A stretch of 64,000 bases of DNA from Asterias rubens (GCF_902459465.1 NC_047081.1:11127857-11191856), one strand, 5' to 3'. Numbered from the stretch's first letter, positions 8,701-21,370 are shown. Notes: generated by a model from the letters alone, not told the origin. Program-made: numbers and translations.

Positions 8701-11700
8701 AATTGGAAAACACAAACTTAAAAAACGTTTCATCGTATTTAGTGCCCAATACCGAACTGTGTAAGGGTAACAGTTGCTATGTGGTGATGAATATCTATCG
8801 GATAGGTCTTATGCAAAAGCTTAGACCACAGTTTGCTTTCTTTTCTTTCAATAAAATGTTTATTCCATACTCTTTTAGAAAAAGAAAAAACAAAAGTTGA
8901 AATTCAACGAATCTAAAGTGCATTAAATTATACATAAACAATATAATCTAAAAGCAAATAATAAATTAATAACTAGGAATTAGCTATGTATCTTATAGGT
9001 ATTAATTATGTTAAATTTGCATCGGGGGCAAAGAATATTCATTTCGATTTTACCCATATACACCGATGTGTGTTAGCGCTGTATACTCTGTACTTTCCCG
9101 AGCTCTGTGATAAAAATCACAGGCACATTACTTGGGGATTGGCACCAACGATCTTTGCATCTAGAGCAGTGTCATACCAAGTAGATGTAGGTGTTCTCTT
9201 TTGTATTTAATTAATTTTCTTGAATCTTCCCGAACCTTAAAGGAACACGTTGCCTTGGATCGGTCGAGTTGGTCTTTGAAAAGCGTTCTGTAACCATTTT
9301 CTACTTTTAAAACATCTTTCTCACGATATGCATTTCATAACAAACGGTTTCAAACGCTTTTAATAGACCAACTCGTCCGATCCAAGGCAACGTGTTCCTT
9401 TTAAAACCAACCTGTCAAAAGTGGCTGTTATATTGTTTTTGAATTCTCTGTTTATATTTACAGGATGATCCCAATATGTTTGACTACAATGTAGATGAGA
9501 GAGTTGCTCTGTTTGTAAAACTTGCCAAAGAACAGGTAAGGGGTCTTGTCAAAAAATCAATTAAATTCTATTCAATTCACATTCACAAATACCATTATAT
9601 GCAAACCTGTGGACCTTTATATTTTTGTGCTGACCAATGTTTTGCAACATCCTTTAATTAAAGTTGTGCAATGTTTTTATTGTTTCATTTCATTTCATTT
9701 ATTCTGTTTATGAAGCCAAGGACTTTCAGGAAAGTGACCTTAATCACTGGGAATGTATTGTATTACCCAATAACCCTAGCCCTAACCCAAGACAAGTAGG
9801 GAGGTTTGAGTTTTGGTTGTGGGAGGAAAACCCCAGAGAATTATTCCAGGGAGAACCCTCGCAGTCAAGTAGGGACTTAAAACCCAATCCACATAGTGTC
9901 ACTAGTGTGATTAGAGCCGGTGTTCTAAAGGGGGTAAGCCAGGGTACTCGCGGCTGTATTTTTGTCTGGCTACGTCACCCGGAAAACTGAACACGCCGGA
10001 AAGCTTAAACCGTTCCAACAACGTGGTGAAATGTCCGGCTACGTCACCCGGAAAAATGAACACGGCGGAAGACTGAAACCGCCACCCCGGTGTTCTAAAG
10101 GTGGTAAGTCAGGAAATAATACCACTACGCCAACCACCCAATGGCAATTCATTTTGGGATAGCTACTTTTAACAGAAATATTTTCTGCACTTTTTCAGAA
10201 CGCTACGTACAGAACAAACCACATTATGTTCACCATGGGGTCGGACTTCCAGTACAGCAATGCACACATGTGGTACGAGAATTTGGACAAACTTATCAAA
10301 TACGTCAACGCCAAGGTGAGGAATCAACACTAATCAGCTATTGCTTAAGCACTCGTTGTTTCAGGCTAGGACCCAATAATGGAGCTGCTTAAGCAGAAAA
10401 TACGGCTTAATTCCTGCGGAGTAAAAATCATAATGATAAAGTTTTGACAATACATGTTTGAGATGTCGGCTCATAAATTGCTAGCCTGTTGGGCCACTTT
10501 TTTAAAAGCCTAAGTGCAAGGCCTGGCTAGGGTCTTCACTAAAAAGTCAGTTTGAAGCCTGAATGATGTAGATATTTACTAAATCACTGTGCAACTGCAA
10601 CTCAAATGTTGCTCGTTAAGGTCAAAGAGATTTTAATAATAATAAAATCATTATTTTTTGTTGTTCTGATGCACGCAGCAAAACGAAACAGGTGTGCATG
10701 CTTTGTACTCGACCCCATCATGTTACACAAAAAATGTCAATCAAGTCGCCAAGAACTGGACCACAAAAAGTGACGACTTCTTCCCCTATGCTGATCACCC
10801 GCATGCTTTCTGGACTGGGTACTTCGTCAGTCGGTCAGCACTCAAGGGTTACGTCCGAGAAACCAACACCCTTCTTCAGGTACCATGACAATTTTCATAC
10901 AAGAATGTTTGACCTGAGAGCATTCTTACCCCGATGCAGTTATTTTCTGAGTTCCGAATCTCTCGTTTACATTGCCGATGTGAAAAGGAGCCACAGACAA
11001 CAAATATTTCTGTCAAAAATATCACTGCTTATATCGATTAATTGACAATAGTGTACAGTTATGATCACTGCCCACAAAGATGCCCAAGTATGACGCCAAC
11101 TGGGAACAATCTTTTTGTGTTGATAGTCTAATCCCTTAGCACAGCCAAAGAATTGCAATGTTTAATTTTAAATTCTTGAATAATGCCATGCAAAATGAAT
11201 GCCTAAACTGGAACTAGGACAAGATTTGTGATTTTTTTCCCTGAGGAGTTAAAATATTTATCCACAGTTCTGAAACCAAAAACTTACTGCACAGTTTTTA
11301 GACAATTTCTGTTTTACTTTCAGATTTGTAAACAGTTAGAAGTTTGGGGATCAGTGCTTCCTGGTTTAAAACTCCAAACAAACTCAGATTATCTAAGTAA
11401 GTACAATGGACCTTTCCCATGAAATATGCTAATTACATTCACGCATGCGTACAGACCCTGTTGGTTGGCAAACGCCATAGAGTTGTGCACTAAGCAGAAG
11501 CGCAATCGCGTCTGCGTTACGCACCCCTTAGCCGTGTACAAAACAGCGCAATGTTCCCTCATTTTGCCAACCAAAACGTTAGTGCGCACGCGCTATGTGC
11601 AATTTACATATTTCATGGGAAGGGTCTATTCTAAGTAGGTAAGGTTTGCAGTGAAACAATGGAAAAATCTCTTTTGTGGGTAGTGGTGACTCTGGGAAGA

Positions 11701-14700
11701 GCTTGACGTTTCGATCAGTGTGCTCTAACTGTCTTATGGAGATTGTGAACTCTGCTGTGTGTGTGAGCTTCGGTTTTCATGATTTTTTATTTTATTTTTG
11801 TTTTTGTTTTTTTTCCAGAAAAAGCTGAGGCTGTTGCTCAGCACCATGATGCTGTTTCGTAAGTTTATCTTCAAATGTTTACTCAGATTAGATTTCTCTG
11901 ATGTCTCCTTTTTAGGGAGTGTCTTTAAAGAATTTAATTATTTTTTAAAATTTTAGTGGTACTTCAAAACAGCATGTTGCTGATGACTATGCTGAGAGGC
12001 TCTACATTGGCCGCACTCAATGCAAGGTAAGTTAAATTGAATTAAATGAAACGAAATATTCAAACTAATTATTTAAATTTATTTTAGATGTTGCAACACT
12101 TTTGTTCTTCATAATATTGATGTTAATTTAACCTTCCTACTTTCAGTCACAATTGTTTAAAGGTAGAATACAAAAATGGTTTTTGGCAACAAAATGCTGA
12201 TTTATTGGCATAATTATACAGAAAGGTACAGTAGAAGTCACATGTGCAAGTTTCAACTGAATGTTGCCAAGAAAACTGCAAACAACTGTTTTGGTATTTT
12301 CCGTGAATCTATCCACGTTTAGTGAGGAGACACAGTTATCCAACCCCATTTTTGGCTTTAGCATTTAGACACCAATCCTCAGAAATTTGAGTTACTGTTT
12401 TGTGGTGAAAATTTGTTCAAACCATGTTTGCTTCGAAAGGAATAAATTCTCAAAATAGTCTATACTATCAACAGCTGCAGTGCTTCTTACCAAACACAAA
12501 TTTTAGGGTCGTTAGTTTCTGAAGTAGGTACTAGTCTATGATGCTACCTTTACGCATGCGTATTGAAACGCAGCCTAGCGAACTTGTTCATTCATTTCTT
12601 TGCTCTCTGTCGTCATAGAGCCTTATTGGCAGTGTTCTCGGTAACCTGATGGAGAAAAATTCCTCCGTCCCGGCACCAACGCCCGAGTTCTGTGACTATC
12701 TCAACGTCAGCGTTTGTCCTATCACGGAAAACTCGCCTGAGGTAAGCCATTGATAAGTGTGTCATAATTCTATATTTAAGACACTGAACACTATTGTTAA
12801 TTGTCAAAGACCAGTCTGCTCACTGGGTGTATCTCAACATATGCATAAAATTACAAACCTGTGAAAATTTTAGCTCAATTAGCTGCGAAGTTGCGAGATA
12901 TCAATGAAAGAAAAAACAACCTTGTCACACAAAGTTGTGTGCTTTCAGATGAATTCTGAGGTCTCGAAATCAAATTCGTGGAAATTTACTTCTTTCTCGA
13001 AAACTACGTTACTTCAGAGGGAGCCGTTTTTTCAAAATGTTTTATACTATCAACCTCTCCCCATTACTTGTTACCAAGTAAGGTTTTATGCTAACAGTTA
13101 TCTTGAGTAGTTACCTATAGTGTCTAGTGCCTTTAAAAACCGCTTCACATATACTGGCTCCAACGATTTCCAGAAGTCCATTAATAATAATAATAAAGAC
13201 TTGTAATGCGCACATATCCACCCTGCTGGGTGTTCAAAGCGCAGTAAAACTAAAAACAAAATGAAAGAAAACCAGACACAAAATTAAACCTGTGACATAA
13301 GATAAGTTTTGAGAAGAGATTTGAACTTTGTGGTACAAAGACAAGATCTGAGATTAAGTGGTAGAGATTTCTCGATGCGTGGTGCAGCTGAAGAAAAAGA
13401 CCTGTCACCTTAGGAGTGTCGAGACTTGGGTTCAATGAGCATGGAACTTGCTTGTCTTTGATGGTGTACATCCTTCTTTTTTCTCCATATTTGTTCGTAA
13501 GGACACGGGGGTCGCACCAAAATTGATGTGTTTTGTTTGGCCATGACGCCATAGATCACATTGTCTATTAAATAATAATAATTAAATATGATTATTAAAT
13601 CATCAAAATGGTTTAAGAATTGATTAATGGGGTTAATTTGATATTAATCTTTGCCTTTTTTGGTTGTTCTTTCAGTTTACTGTAACCGCGTATAACCCTC
13701 TGGCACGAGCAGTGACAACAATTGTACGGATACCAGTGAATTTCAACTACGCTGTAACTGGCCCAAGCGGAAAACCAGTTACAAGCCAGGTTCGTTAAAA
13801 AAGGGTTGAGGTAGCTTTGGGGTGACTAAAAGATAAAATTTACATAATTTGATTCTGCGACCTACGGAGTAAAGTGTCAGTGCTCTACGATGGTGGTTTT
13901 TTTTATTGTTGGTCAAAATCTTGTAGATTCCAATTGTATTTCCACCCTTAGAAATTAAGTTTTCACAGTATACATATCTACATTTATGTAAGATTAAAAC
14001 AATCCAATGGTTAAAAAAACCAAGGGCATACTTTGCCTTTAAATATTTACTGATAAACCACAAGGAGAACTGACTTGGTAAATATAAGTCATGTTTAGGG
14101 TATTGATAAAGTCAAATTAACCTGAACTAGTTTTTAACCTAGCTGTGACCGCTGAGTTTGCTTGCCTAGCAACTGAGCTATCTGGCCCTACGTCGGCGGT
14201 CTACGTAATCAGGGATGAGAACATTTCAGCCATTTATTTGCCTTTAAATATTTACTGATAAACCACAAGGAGAACTGACTTGGTAAATATAAGTCATGTT
14301 TAGGGTATTGATAAAGTCAAATTAACCTGAACTAGTTTTTAACCTAGCTGTGACCGCTGAGTTTGCTTGCCTAGCAACTGAGCTATCTGGCCCTACGTCG
14401 GCGGTCTACGTAATCAGGGATGAGAACATTTCAGCCATTTATTTGCCTTTAAATATTTACTGATAAACCACAAGGAGAACTGACTTGGTAAATATAAGTC
14501 ATGTTTAGGGTATTGATAAAGTCAAATTAACCTGAACTAGTTTTTAACCTAGCTGTGACCGCTGAGTTTGCTTGCCTAGCAACTGAGCTATCTGGCCCTA
14601 CGTCGGCGGTCTACGTAATCAGGGATGAGAACATTTCAGCCATTTATTTGAATTAAGACTTTAAAGTCTGCCTGGTAAACAAAAATGCTGTATTTGTCCA

Positions 14701-17700
14701 AAAATAAAATAAATCCTGCTCTTTATCTACTCTAGCTCCGAGGAAGCTACTCCCAAAAGCTCCTTGGAATCTATAACTCCAGGGGTTACCAAAAGGTGGA
14801 AATGTGATCATTTCAATGTACATTCTAAGATCTGGATCCCAGGTTCAGACTTTTTTGTCAGCAATGACTCTCATCCCTGTCGTATACAGCCTTACTCTGC
14901 CTTCTTTCTGTTTTGTGGATATAATTCTCACAGTTGCAAGACGTTTCAATGGGAACTAAAGAAGTCAGGAGATCCCATGGCAACGCATCCAAGGAGTTGA
15001 TTTTCCCGATCACTGTACCTCAACTTGGCTTCAGTAACTACGTCCTCAAAGTCTTGCAGAAAGGTAAAACTATCGTTTCAAAACAAAAAATAATCGGGAG
15101 ACTTTCTGGGACGATAGAGGGCAGCAGACTTACCGGGTAAATCCATTGTTCTCAGAATTATGCGCATGTTCAGAACTACGTAAACAATGGGAATTTACCC
15201 GGTATGTCTGCTGCCGCCTAGCGTTGGAAAGTCTCCTATTATGTATGAAAGGTTAATGTATCAATGTAAAAGAGGAGCAAGCTCAATCAATTAGAAACTT
15301 TGTTCTCTGATGTTTGCCGTGCATCGTGTGCAACGGCCTTTTAGGGAGCATCTCAAACAGTTGGAACGGTAAAAATGCTCTTGTTGGATCGTTTTAAAGG
15401 TCCAGACTGACATAGGGACCGTTCCATGGGACTGCAGGAACATTCCATTGGAATACTCAAGCTTTTAGTACATGTATTCACTTGTGTAGTTTTGCTATCG
15501 TACTTAATGCATTTAATGTATTCAATAAGCACAGTGATGCAGTCCAGCGTGACCTTCTGGCACCCAATGGATTGTGGGTGCGTGCCCACGGGAATGTTCT
15601 TTTTTTACTGGACGTACCTGACTTTTGAGACCCTCCCTTTTTACTAAAAAACAGAAGATTTGTGGAAGTTTGAAGCTCCATTTTTTTCCTCAGAAAATTA
15701 ACAAAATTTCTTTTGATGTTTGTGCTCAACAGGGGAAGCCAAGACATCAATTCTTCCTAAAGTGTACAAACCTCAGTCGGATGAAGTGATTGAAAACCAG
15801 GTAGGATACAATAGATGTTAATTTTTGTAATTGGGGATAAAGAATATAATTTTTTTTACTCTTACAGGGATGTGTATTAACCACTGTATACCAAAATGTA
15901 AGCTGTTGGAATGCTAAAGGTTTTTTAATGTTAAACATCTTTGCCCGAACAGTTTCTCAGTCTGACGTTTGACGGTAGTACAGGACTTTTGAAGTCGATG
16001 ACAGACAAGAGGACCAAGTCATCCATAGCGGTATCGCAGTCTTTCCACTGGTACGAGAGCAGCACAGGAACATTTCTTTTCTCTCAGGCGTCAGGGGCCT
16101 ATATCTTTAGGCCGACCCATCCCACTCCAAAGCCGTTGTTTGACGGCACGTCTGTTGGTATGACAGTCATTAAGGTAAGATGTCTTGTTTGTGGCAGGCT
16201 TGGTATTTTTCCTACCTAAGTCTGTTTTCCGATATGTTTTTCCTTGGATAGATTAGAAAAAAATGCTTTTAATAAAGCCTGAAAAGTCTATTAAAGCCTA
16301 TACTGTGTGTTCTTGTAAGTAAGCGTGTACTTGATGAAATGTTCTTACTTTTTTCCAAGGACCAAAAAATAAACATATCTCCTTCTCAAGCTCACTGCAC
16401 AACATCTCCCTTCTACAGCAGCAACTGAAGACACACCTGTTTACACTTTCTTTTACCAACCACTTGAGAATTCCCTCTTTTTCCATCTTGACCGGCGCCT
16501 TTGAATGATTTTATATTAGATTCAGTGTGTCTTTACAATGTTATAATTATTAACTATTATTTGGTTCTTAACTGCAACTGTCTTTTTCATTTTTTTTTTG
16601 TCTTAACAATTAACAGGGTCCTGTTGTAACAGAAGTACGGCAGCAGTTTCAGCCATGGTTGAGTCAGGTTATCAGACTTTACCCCAACAAGGAGTTTGCT
16701 GAGTTTGAATGGACCGTCGGTCCGATTCCATACAAGTGAGTTAGGGAAGTGACATTTCAAAAAGTAAACAAAATTTTAAAATTAATCTCTCTTTTTTTTT
16801 AGAGAGCACCAAAATTAAGGGAAGTGTTTCTGTCCTAATTATTTTGTTTCTTTACTTTTTCTTTACACAAACTTGGTTTGTTTGTAAGGTTACCTTATTA
16901 AGTTTTGTTTGGTTTTGTGCTATAAAAAAAAGTTCAAACAGTTAGTTTCACAAAATTACATTTGGCTTGGCAATTAAGGTGACTTCTTTTTTTATTTTAA
17001 ATCTTCCTGCTAATTCTGTATGTGGTAGGGCCTGTTCTTGCTTAATTTTACCAGTTGTAACTTGGCTTTGTACAAAAAATTTGAGAGCATTTTTTTTAAA
17101 GCCTAACAAGCAGGGAACCAGTCAAAATAATAATCTATTTGTATATAGCGCTTTATCACAGCCCGAAGGGCATCTCAAAGTGCTTCCAGCATTATTACCC
17201 CTGGTCATTGGGCCTTAAATCATTCCTTAAACCATCTCAGCTCCCTGGGGAGTATACAGCCGGTGCTGCGAGTTACCACGCTCAAAGCTAATCATTCACA
17301 TAAACCATTTCTTCCCTCGCAAGTACCCATTTTACCCCTGGGTAGAGAGAAGCAATGGTTAAGTGTCTTGCTCAAGGACACAAGTGTCACAACCGGGATT
17401 CAAACCCAAAATACTAGTCCATGTCATGACATCTCTATACCATTGATTTGTTTGTTTACCAGGGATGGAATAGGGAGGGAGATCATCACACGATTCGACA
17501 CGGATCTAAAGACAAACAGTACATTTTACACCGATGCTAATGGCCGACAGATGCTCAAGAGAATGTGAGTTTTGAAGGGCATATGGGACTAAATTTAATA
17601 AATTTTCATAAACTGGTCATTATTTTCTTTTCCTCATTTAAATTTTTAGAGATCTCATTATTGTTTAAAGATGGCTTTTATATCTTTGTTTGTTGTAGCC

Positions 17701-20700
17701 TTAATCACCGTGCTGACTGGGTGTACGTCAATTCAGACCCAACGTCTGGGAACTATTATCCAATCAACAGCCGAGCCTACATCAAGGTAAAAACTTGTCA
17801 CTCATTGATGATCGCAGAAATGACTGCACTGGGCAGTGACGTCATGTGCACAACGTTTACTCCATATCTGACTAAAAATGTTGATATATTTCACAGGATG
17901 ATACGAAGCAGTTGACAGTCTTGACTGATAGATCCCTCGGAGGAAGCAGCCTTAAGGATGGATCCTTGGAAATTATGGTACAATACAATAAAACTTTGTT
18001 GTCCCTGCAAGGGAAATTCCTCTGGTAATGACAAAATGAACCAATCCTCTTGTTTAATTAACCCTTTAGAGACCATAGCGGCCACACACGTCTTGTACCA
18101 AAATGCTTATATAGGGGACACAAGCAGTTAGACATAATACTTCCCTTCACATAAAGAGGCCAAAGTAATCCAGTGTTCAGATATAATTTTTTCCAATGCA
18201 GTATGGTACTTAGTATCAATTTCTTAAAGTCAAGACTAAACTTTTGTTTCATGCTATTTCTGTTGACATTTTCACTGACAAAATGTGATTGAACCTTGTG
18301 AGTTGGATGATATATCATGCAAAAATAATAACAATAAATAAAACCATTTTTGATTCTCTATTTTGACCCAAGGTCCAAAGGCGCACCCAGCATGACGACA
18401 GTCGAGGTGTGGGTGAGCCCCTGAATGAGACCGGACAGTTTGGTGACGGGATCATTGTGCGGGGTAAGCACAGCGTCCTCTTTACCTCTGTAGCCACGGC
18501 AGCCGCAGCCCACAGGACCCTAGGGGAGGAAATCTTCATGGCACCCTCGTTGTCATTTTCAAAATGGCAACCAGACTGGGCAACTAAGTTTAACACAATG
18601 GTGAGTTTAGACTCAGAGTTGTCCAGAAGCGCCGGCGATTTCAACGGCTATTGTGTCCTTTTGCTGCCTGTTTTTTTGAACTTTTTTTTGGTTACCCCAG
18701 TGGAAGTTTTGTCTATGATTTATAGAAAAAGCAAACTTTAAGCAACTCTATTAAATTGCCCCTTTGTAAGACACTTTGATTGTAAGTTTAAAAGCGGCTA
18801 ATAAATGCCTCTATTATTGTTAATATTAGTATTAAATAATAAACAACAATTTAAAAATTCATTTAATTAAATGTTAACAATATTTACTAATTTTTTGTTA
18901 TAATGAGGATTTTCATATACACTCAGTTTCTTTTGATGATTCTTTAAAAAATTTCCGTATCACAAAGTCTGAGACTTGGTGTAAAGTTGGAACTGAAGCA
19001 CTATGCTATTATGAAGTCTTGAATTGAATTGAATTTAATTGAATTTTTATTTTGCAGAAGTCAATGGTGTCTGCCTCTCTTCCATCCAACGTACATCTTC
19101 TAACATTGGAGGAATGGACAGGAGACACTGTGCTGATCCGTGTAGAACATCAGTTTGAAATCGGCGAAGATCCAACACTCTCGCAAAAAGTCAAAATCCA
19201 GCTCAAGGTATGGCATGTAATGGATATTTAAATAAACTGTGTATAGACCGTATTGAATATGACGTCACTGTTCAAATATCTGCCATACAAATATGGCGTG
19301 TGTGCGTGTGCGTTGTCTGTTCATGTGCCGTAGAAATCAAACCGAGAATGCTGCGTGCTTTATTGATATACGCCTTTGGACACGTATATGGTTTGCCCTA
19401 CAAGATTGCGCTTTTCATAGCAAAAAAGGGAATATTCAGTATGGTCTGTTGATCATTGAGAAATTTTGAGTGTGATTTGAACCTGCGACCTCCGATTTAA
19501 AATGCTGGTGCTTTACCAACTGAGCTAGCTAGCCTTAATGTTTGCAGTCTCCCTACTTTGTCAATAAAGTCTACGGTGCCAGCCATAAGCAATTCAGTGG
19601 TGTAGCCAGGTATCACACCCAAATTTAGGATACAACCTGAGCGGCAACAGAGGGATCACCTGAAGGGGATGCAACTTCTTTTATTTAAAATACCAAGTAA
19701 TATACCGCGAGGAAAACTGACTAAGTAAATTTAAAATAACTGTTGGGTAACAAAGAATAAATCTACTGAAGTGGAATTTGAACCTGCGACCTCCGGATTT
19801 ACATGCTGGCACTCTACAGCTGAGCTTTCTAGCCTAATGTTGGCAGCCTCTCTATTTCAATATTGTCTGAAAACGCGGCTGTTTTTTCTTTCATTATTTT
19901 CTTTAGACTTCGATGACCAATTGAGCCCCGATTTTCACAGATTTGTTGTTTTATGCGTATGTAAGGATGCACCAAGGAGGATACCTGTCTTTGACAATGA
20001 CAGACTTTTGGGGCGCTTGGTGGCAGCAGACTTACCAGGTAAAATCCATTGTTCTCACTAATGTGCGCATGCTCAGAACTACGTAAACAATGGAAATTTA
20101 CCTGGTAAGTCTGCTGCCACCTAGTGTTCCAAAGTCTCCCACTACCAAAAGAACACCTTTAGAAAACAAGTGCAATCTTTTATATTTTTTTATTCAGAGC
20201 TTATTTCAGCCGTTTGGTTTCACCAGTCTTAAAGAGGTGACGCTATCGGCAAACGAGGCACTCAGTGATGAAAAACGCCTACAATGGAACATCAACGATA
20301 GCCCTATGCCTACTCCGCCAGGTATGTATAAGGGACGGTCGGGTTGGTGTGTAGTGGTATCTTACCTCACCTTTCATCACCTCTGGGACCCTGGTTCGAA
20401 TCCTGCTAAATAACAATAATAATAAGACATTTGTAAAGAGCCTAATGCGAGAAGCCTCTAAGCGCATAAAGAGAACAATAAAGTATACAATTAGAGAAAG
20501 CTACAAATTACAAATAAGCAAAATGACATATTAAATTTTGTGATGGAATTATTTTCCAATCGATAGAATCCTCGTGTGAGTGGGGAAAAAAGTACAAGTC
20601 TCTAATCTTCAACTAAAATTAAACTATACTTAAGTATGATCATGAATACATTGATGATTATTATTCCTTTTTTTCACAGCTGTCAAGCCTGATCCCGTAC

Positions 20701-20777
20701 CCTCATCAACGTTGACTGTTTCTCTGACACCAATGCAGATAAGAACCTTTGTCGCAACCATCAAAAGGACAAACTAA
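5751..20777 (+). CDS. MAN2B1: Lysosomal alpha-mannosidase (glycoside hydrolase family 38), complete, 24 exons
   Basis: The enzyme removes alpha-linked mannose from N-glycans in the lysosome. Exons: 5751-5837, 6367-6469, 7277-7450, 7712-7905, 8152-8355, 9464-9535, 10199-10315, 10679-10879, 11324-11396, 11819-11859, 11957-12026, 12619-12741, 13676-13789, 14934-15063, 15733-15800, 15953-16174, 16617-16735, 17463-17564, 17699-17786, 17897-17977, 18373-18600, 19058-19207, 20198-20321, 20680-20777. All introns are GT-AG. The product is about 993 residues (human 1011). Residues 1-25 are a signal peptide. HTHDDVGW gives the zinc ligands His48 and Asp50. IDPFGHS holds the nucleophile Asp172, GSDFQY the acid/base Asp294, and QHHDAVSGT the third zinc site. 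The C-terminal half follows the human protein to the end (MQIRTF near the stop). Every junction keeps phase except exon 9/10, where one base too many is present next to an A6 run. ATG 5751 is followed by another ATG at 5754. Confidence 0.97.
6716..6874. mobile_element. Foldback MITE with CATAGACCTTTTCGCAAA ends
   Basis: The left end ACATAGACCTTTTCGCAAAA is matched in reverse at the right end (TTTGCGAAAAGGTCTATG). The interior pairs GAGGTGCATTTTGGGA with a related AATGCACCT. It lies in MAN2B1 intron 2. The element at 11407-11632 has similar GACCYTTCCC ends but a different interior. Confidence 0.7.
7038..7215. mobile_element. Foldback MITE, 'GGCCCAATTTCATAGAGCTG' family
   Basis: The ends GGCCCAATTTCATAGAGCTG and CAGCTCTTTGAATTTGGGCC are inverted repeats, and the interior has AAAAAGTAGCTAAGCACAAC. 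Other copies of this or a sister family lie at 21732-21920, 37592-37818, 42855-43052, 47533-47735 and 54595-54810, with a fragment near 32935-32965. It lies in MAN2B1 intron 2. Confidence 0.75.
7955..8130 (-). mobile_element. tRNA-derived SINE fragment
   Basis: The minus strand reads GTTGTGGCGAAGCGGATAAG (A-box region) and GTGGGTTCGAATCCCAGTC (B box/T arm). ATT-type microsatellite follows at 8100-8128. It lies directly before MAN2B1 exon 5. Confidence 0.65.
9237..9404. mobile_element. TTAA-flanked MITE, 168 bp (family A)
   Basis: TTAA at 9237-9240 and 9401-9404 bound inverted repeats that begin AAGGAACACGTTGCCTTGGA and run for about 36 bp with few mismatches. The interior is AT-rich and non-coding. 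The excellent arm identity suggests recent movement. It sits in MAN2B1 intron 5. Confidence 0.85.
11407..11632. mobile_element. Foldback MITE with CTTCCCATGAAATATG-type ends
   Basis: The left end GACCTTTCCCATGAAATATG pairs with the right end CATATTTCATGGGAAGGGTC. Inner arms with TTGGTTGGCAAA and TTTTGCCAACCAA also pair. It lies just downstream of the exon 9 donor in MAN2B1, within the intron next to the frame anomaly. Confidence 0.75.
12776..13136 (-). mobile_element. TTAA-flanked MITE, family C (361 bp)
   Basis: TTAA sites at 12776-12779 and 13133-13136 bound a reverse-orientation copy of the 390-bp family. It shows TGTCAAAGACCAGTCTGCTC, GAGGTCTCGAAATCAAATTC and GGGAGCCGTTTTTTCAAAAT. It is in MAN2B1 intron 12. 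Confidence 0.8.
14036..14650 (-). repeat. Exact 205-bp tandem triplication containing a tRNA-like A box
   Basis: Copies at 14036-14240, 14241-14445 and 14446-14650 look identical by eye. On the minus strand each contains GGGCCAGATAGCTCAGTTGC, the A-box end of a tRNA-derived SINE. The array lies in MAN2B1 intron 13 and has no coding role. Identity between copies implies recent duplication or gene conversion, or an assembly artefact. Confidence 0.9.
15096..15238. mobile_element. Foldback MITE, 140-bp hairpin family (copy 2)
   Basis: This is the same palindromic element as at 62-203, in opposite orientation and close in sequence: GGGAGACTTTCTGGGACGAT at one end and GTTGGAAAGTCTCC at the other. 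It lies immediately after MAN2B1 exon 14. Confidence 0.8.
17125..17425 (-). mobile_element. tRNA-derived SINE, uninterrupted copy
   Basis: Read on the minus strand, it has a T-arm-like GGGTTTGAATCCCGGTTGTG, then CTACCCAGGGGTAAAATGGG, CCCCAGGGAGCTGAGATGG, CCAGGGGTAATAATG and AAAGCGCTATATACAAAT. It is the same family as 1672-2176 without the 150-bp insertion. It ends about 40 bp before MAN2B1 exon 18. Confidence 0.7.
19470..19840 (-). mobile_element. Two tRNA-like SINE heads
   Basis: At 19475-19540 the minus strand reads GCTAGCTAGCTCAGTTGGTA (A box) and GGTCGCAGGTTCAAATCACA (B box). A second, similar head is at 19770-19838. Both are in MAN2B1 intron 22. They lack a proper acceptor stem and are not functional tRNA genes. 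Confidence 0.65.
20001..20140. mobile_element. Foldback MITE, 140-bp hairpin family (copy 3)
   Basis: The arms GGCAGCAGACTTACCAGGTA and its inverse are nearly perfect. It directly abuts a truncated family C fragment (19890-20000, with TTTCACAGATTTGTTGTTTT), whose sequence breaks off at CTTTGACAATGA. It therefore probably inserted into that older element. It lies 57 bp before MAN2B1 exon 23. Confidence 0.75.
20310..20420 (+). mobile_element. tRNA-derived SINE head
   Basis: The sequence GGTGTGTAGTGGTATCTTAC is followed by CCCTGGTTCGAATCCTGCTA, corresponding to A and B boxes, and then an AAT repeat. It begins at the exon 23 donor of MAN2B1. Confidence 0.5.
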
Positions 20778-20884
20778 AAAAAAAAAAATTCTGCAGTAAT
20801 GAAACAGTAAAATGGAAGGTTTTTGGTTTAAAAGCATTTTCTCAAATTGTCCACGTTATCTTGTCAAAGCATTACTAGTGATAA

Positions 20885-21058
20885 GCCCAGTTTATACTTC
20901 CTGCAAAAGCAAATATGATACAAATTTTGCCGTCACATATTCACAATGAATAATTCTGAAGAATTGGAGTGTGAAACATTCGCTGCGAAAATAGGGCTGT
21001 GTGCTGGAAGTCAAAATTTGTATCATTTGCATTCGTAGGAAGTGTGAGCCAGGCTTTA
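20885..21058. mobile_element. MITE, 'AGCCYGGTTCATACTTCCTGC' family
   Basis: The ends CAGTTTATACTTCCTGCAAA and a matching inverse (CGTAGGAAGTGTGAGCCAGG) are inverted repeats, and the interior has GTGAAACATTCGCTGCGAAA. A second copy is at 61987-62155 and a partial one at 62222-62290. Confidence 0.7.
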
Positions 21059-21370
21059 TTGTGTATTTGCAGCTGCTTATAAATTGTCTATTGTTTTTAA
21101 GTACCACTAAAAATCTTTCCTGGAAACACTTTGCTAACTTACTTCTGTTTTCATACTACGCATGTTTTGTTAAACAAAACAAATGGTAATATATTGTTAT
21201 GTCATTAATGGTCTTCTGTTAGTTCACCTAAACAAAATTCCTTGAAAAAGTTATCAGCTTTTCTTTGCATGTTTTGTTAAGAAAACACAACATCCACTAA
21301 AACTTTCTTGTCTTCTGTATTCTTCAAAGGAAAATCATGTTTTAAAGTGAAGGAACAATGTGTGGTGAAG

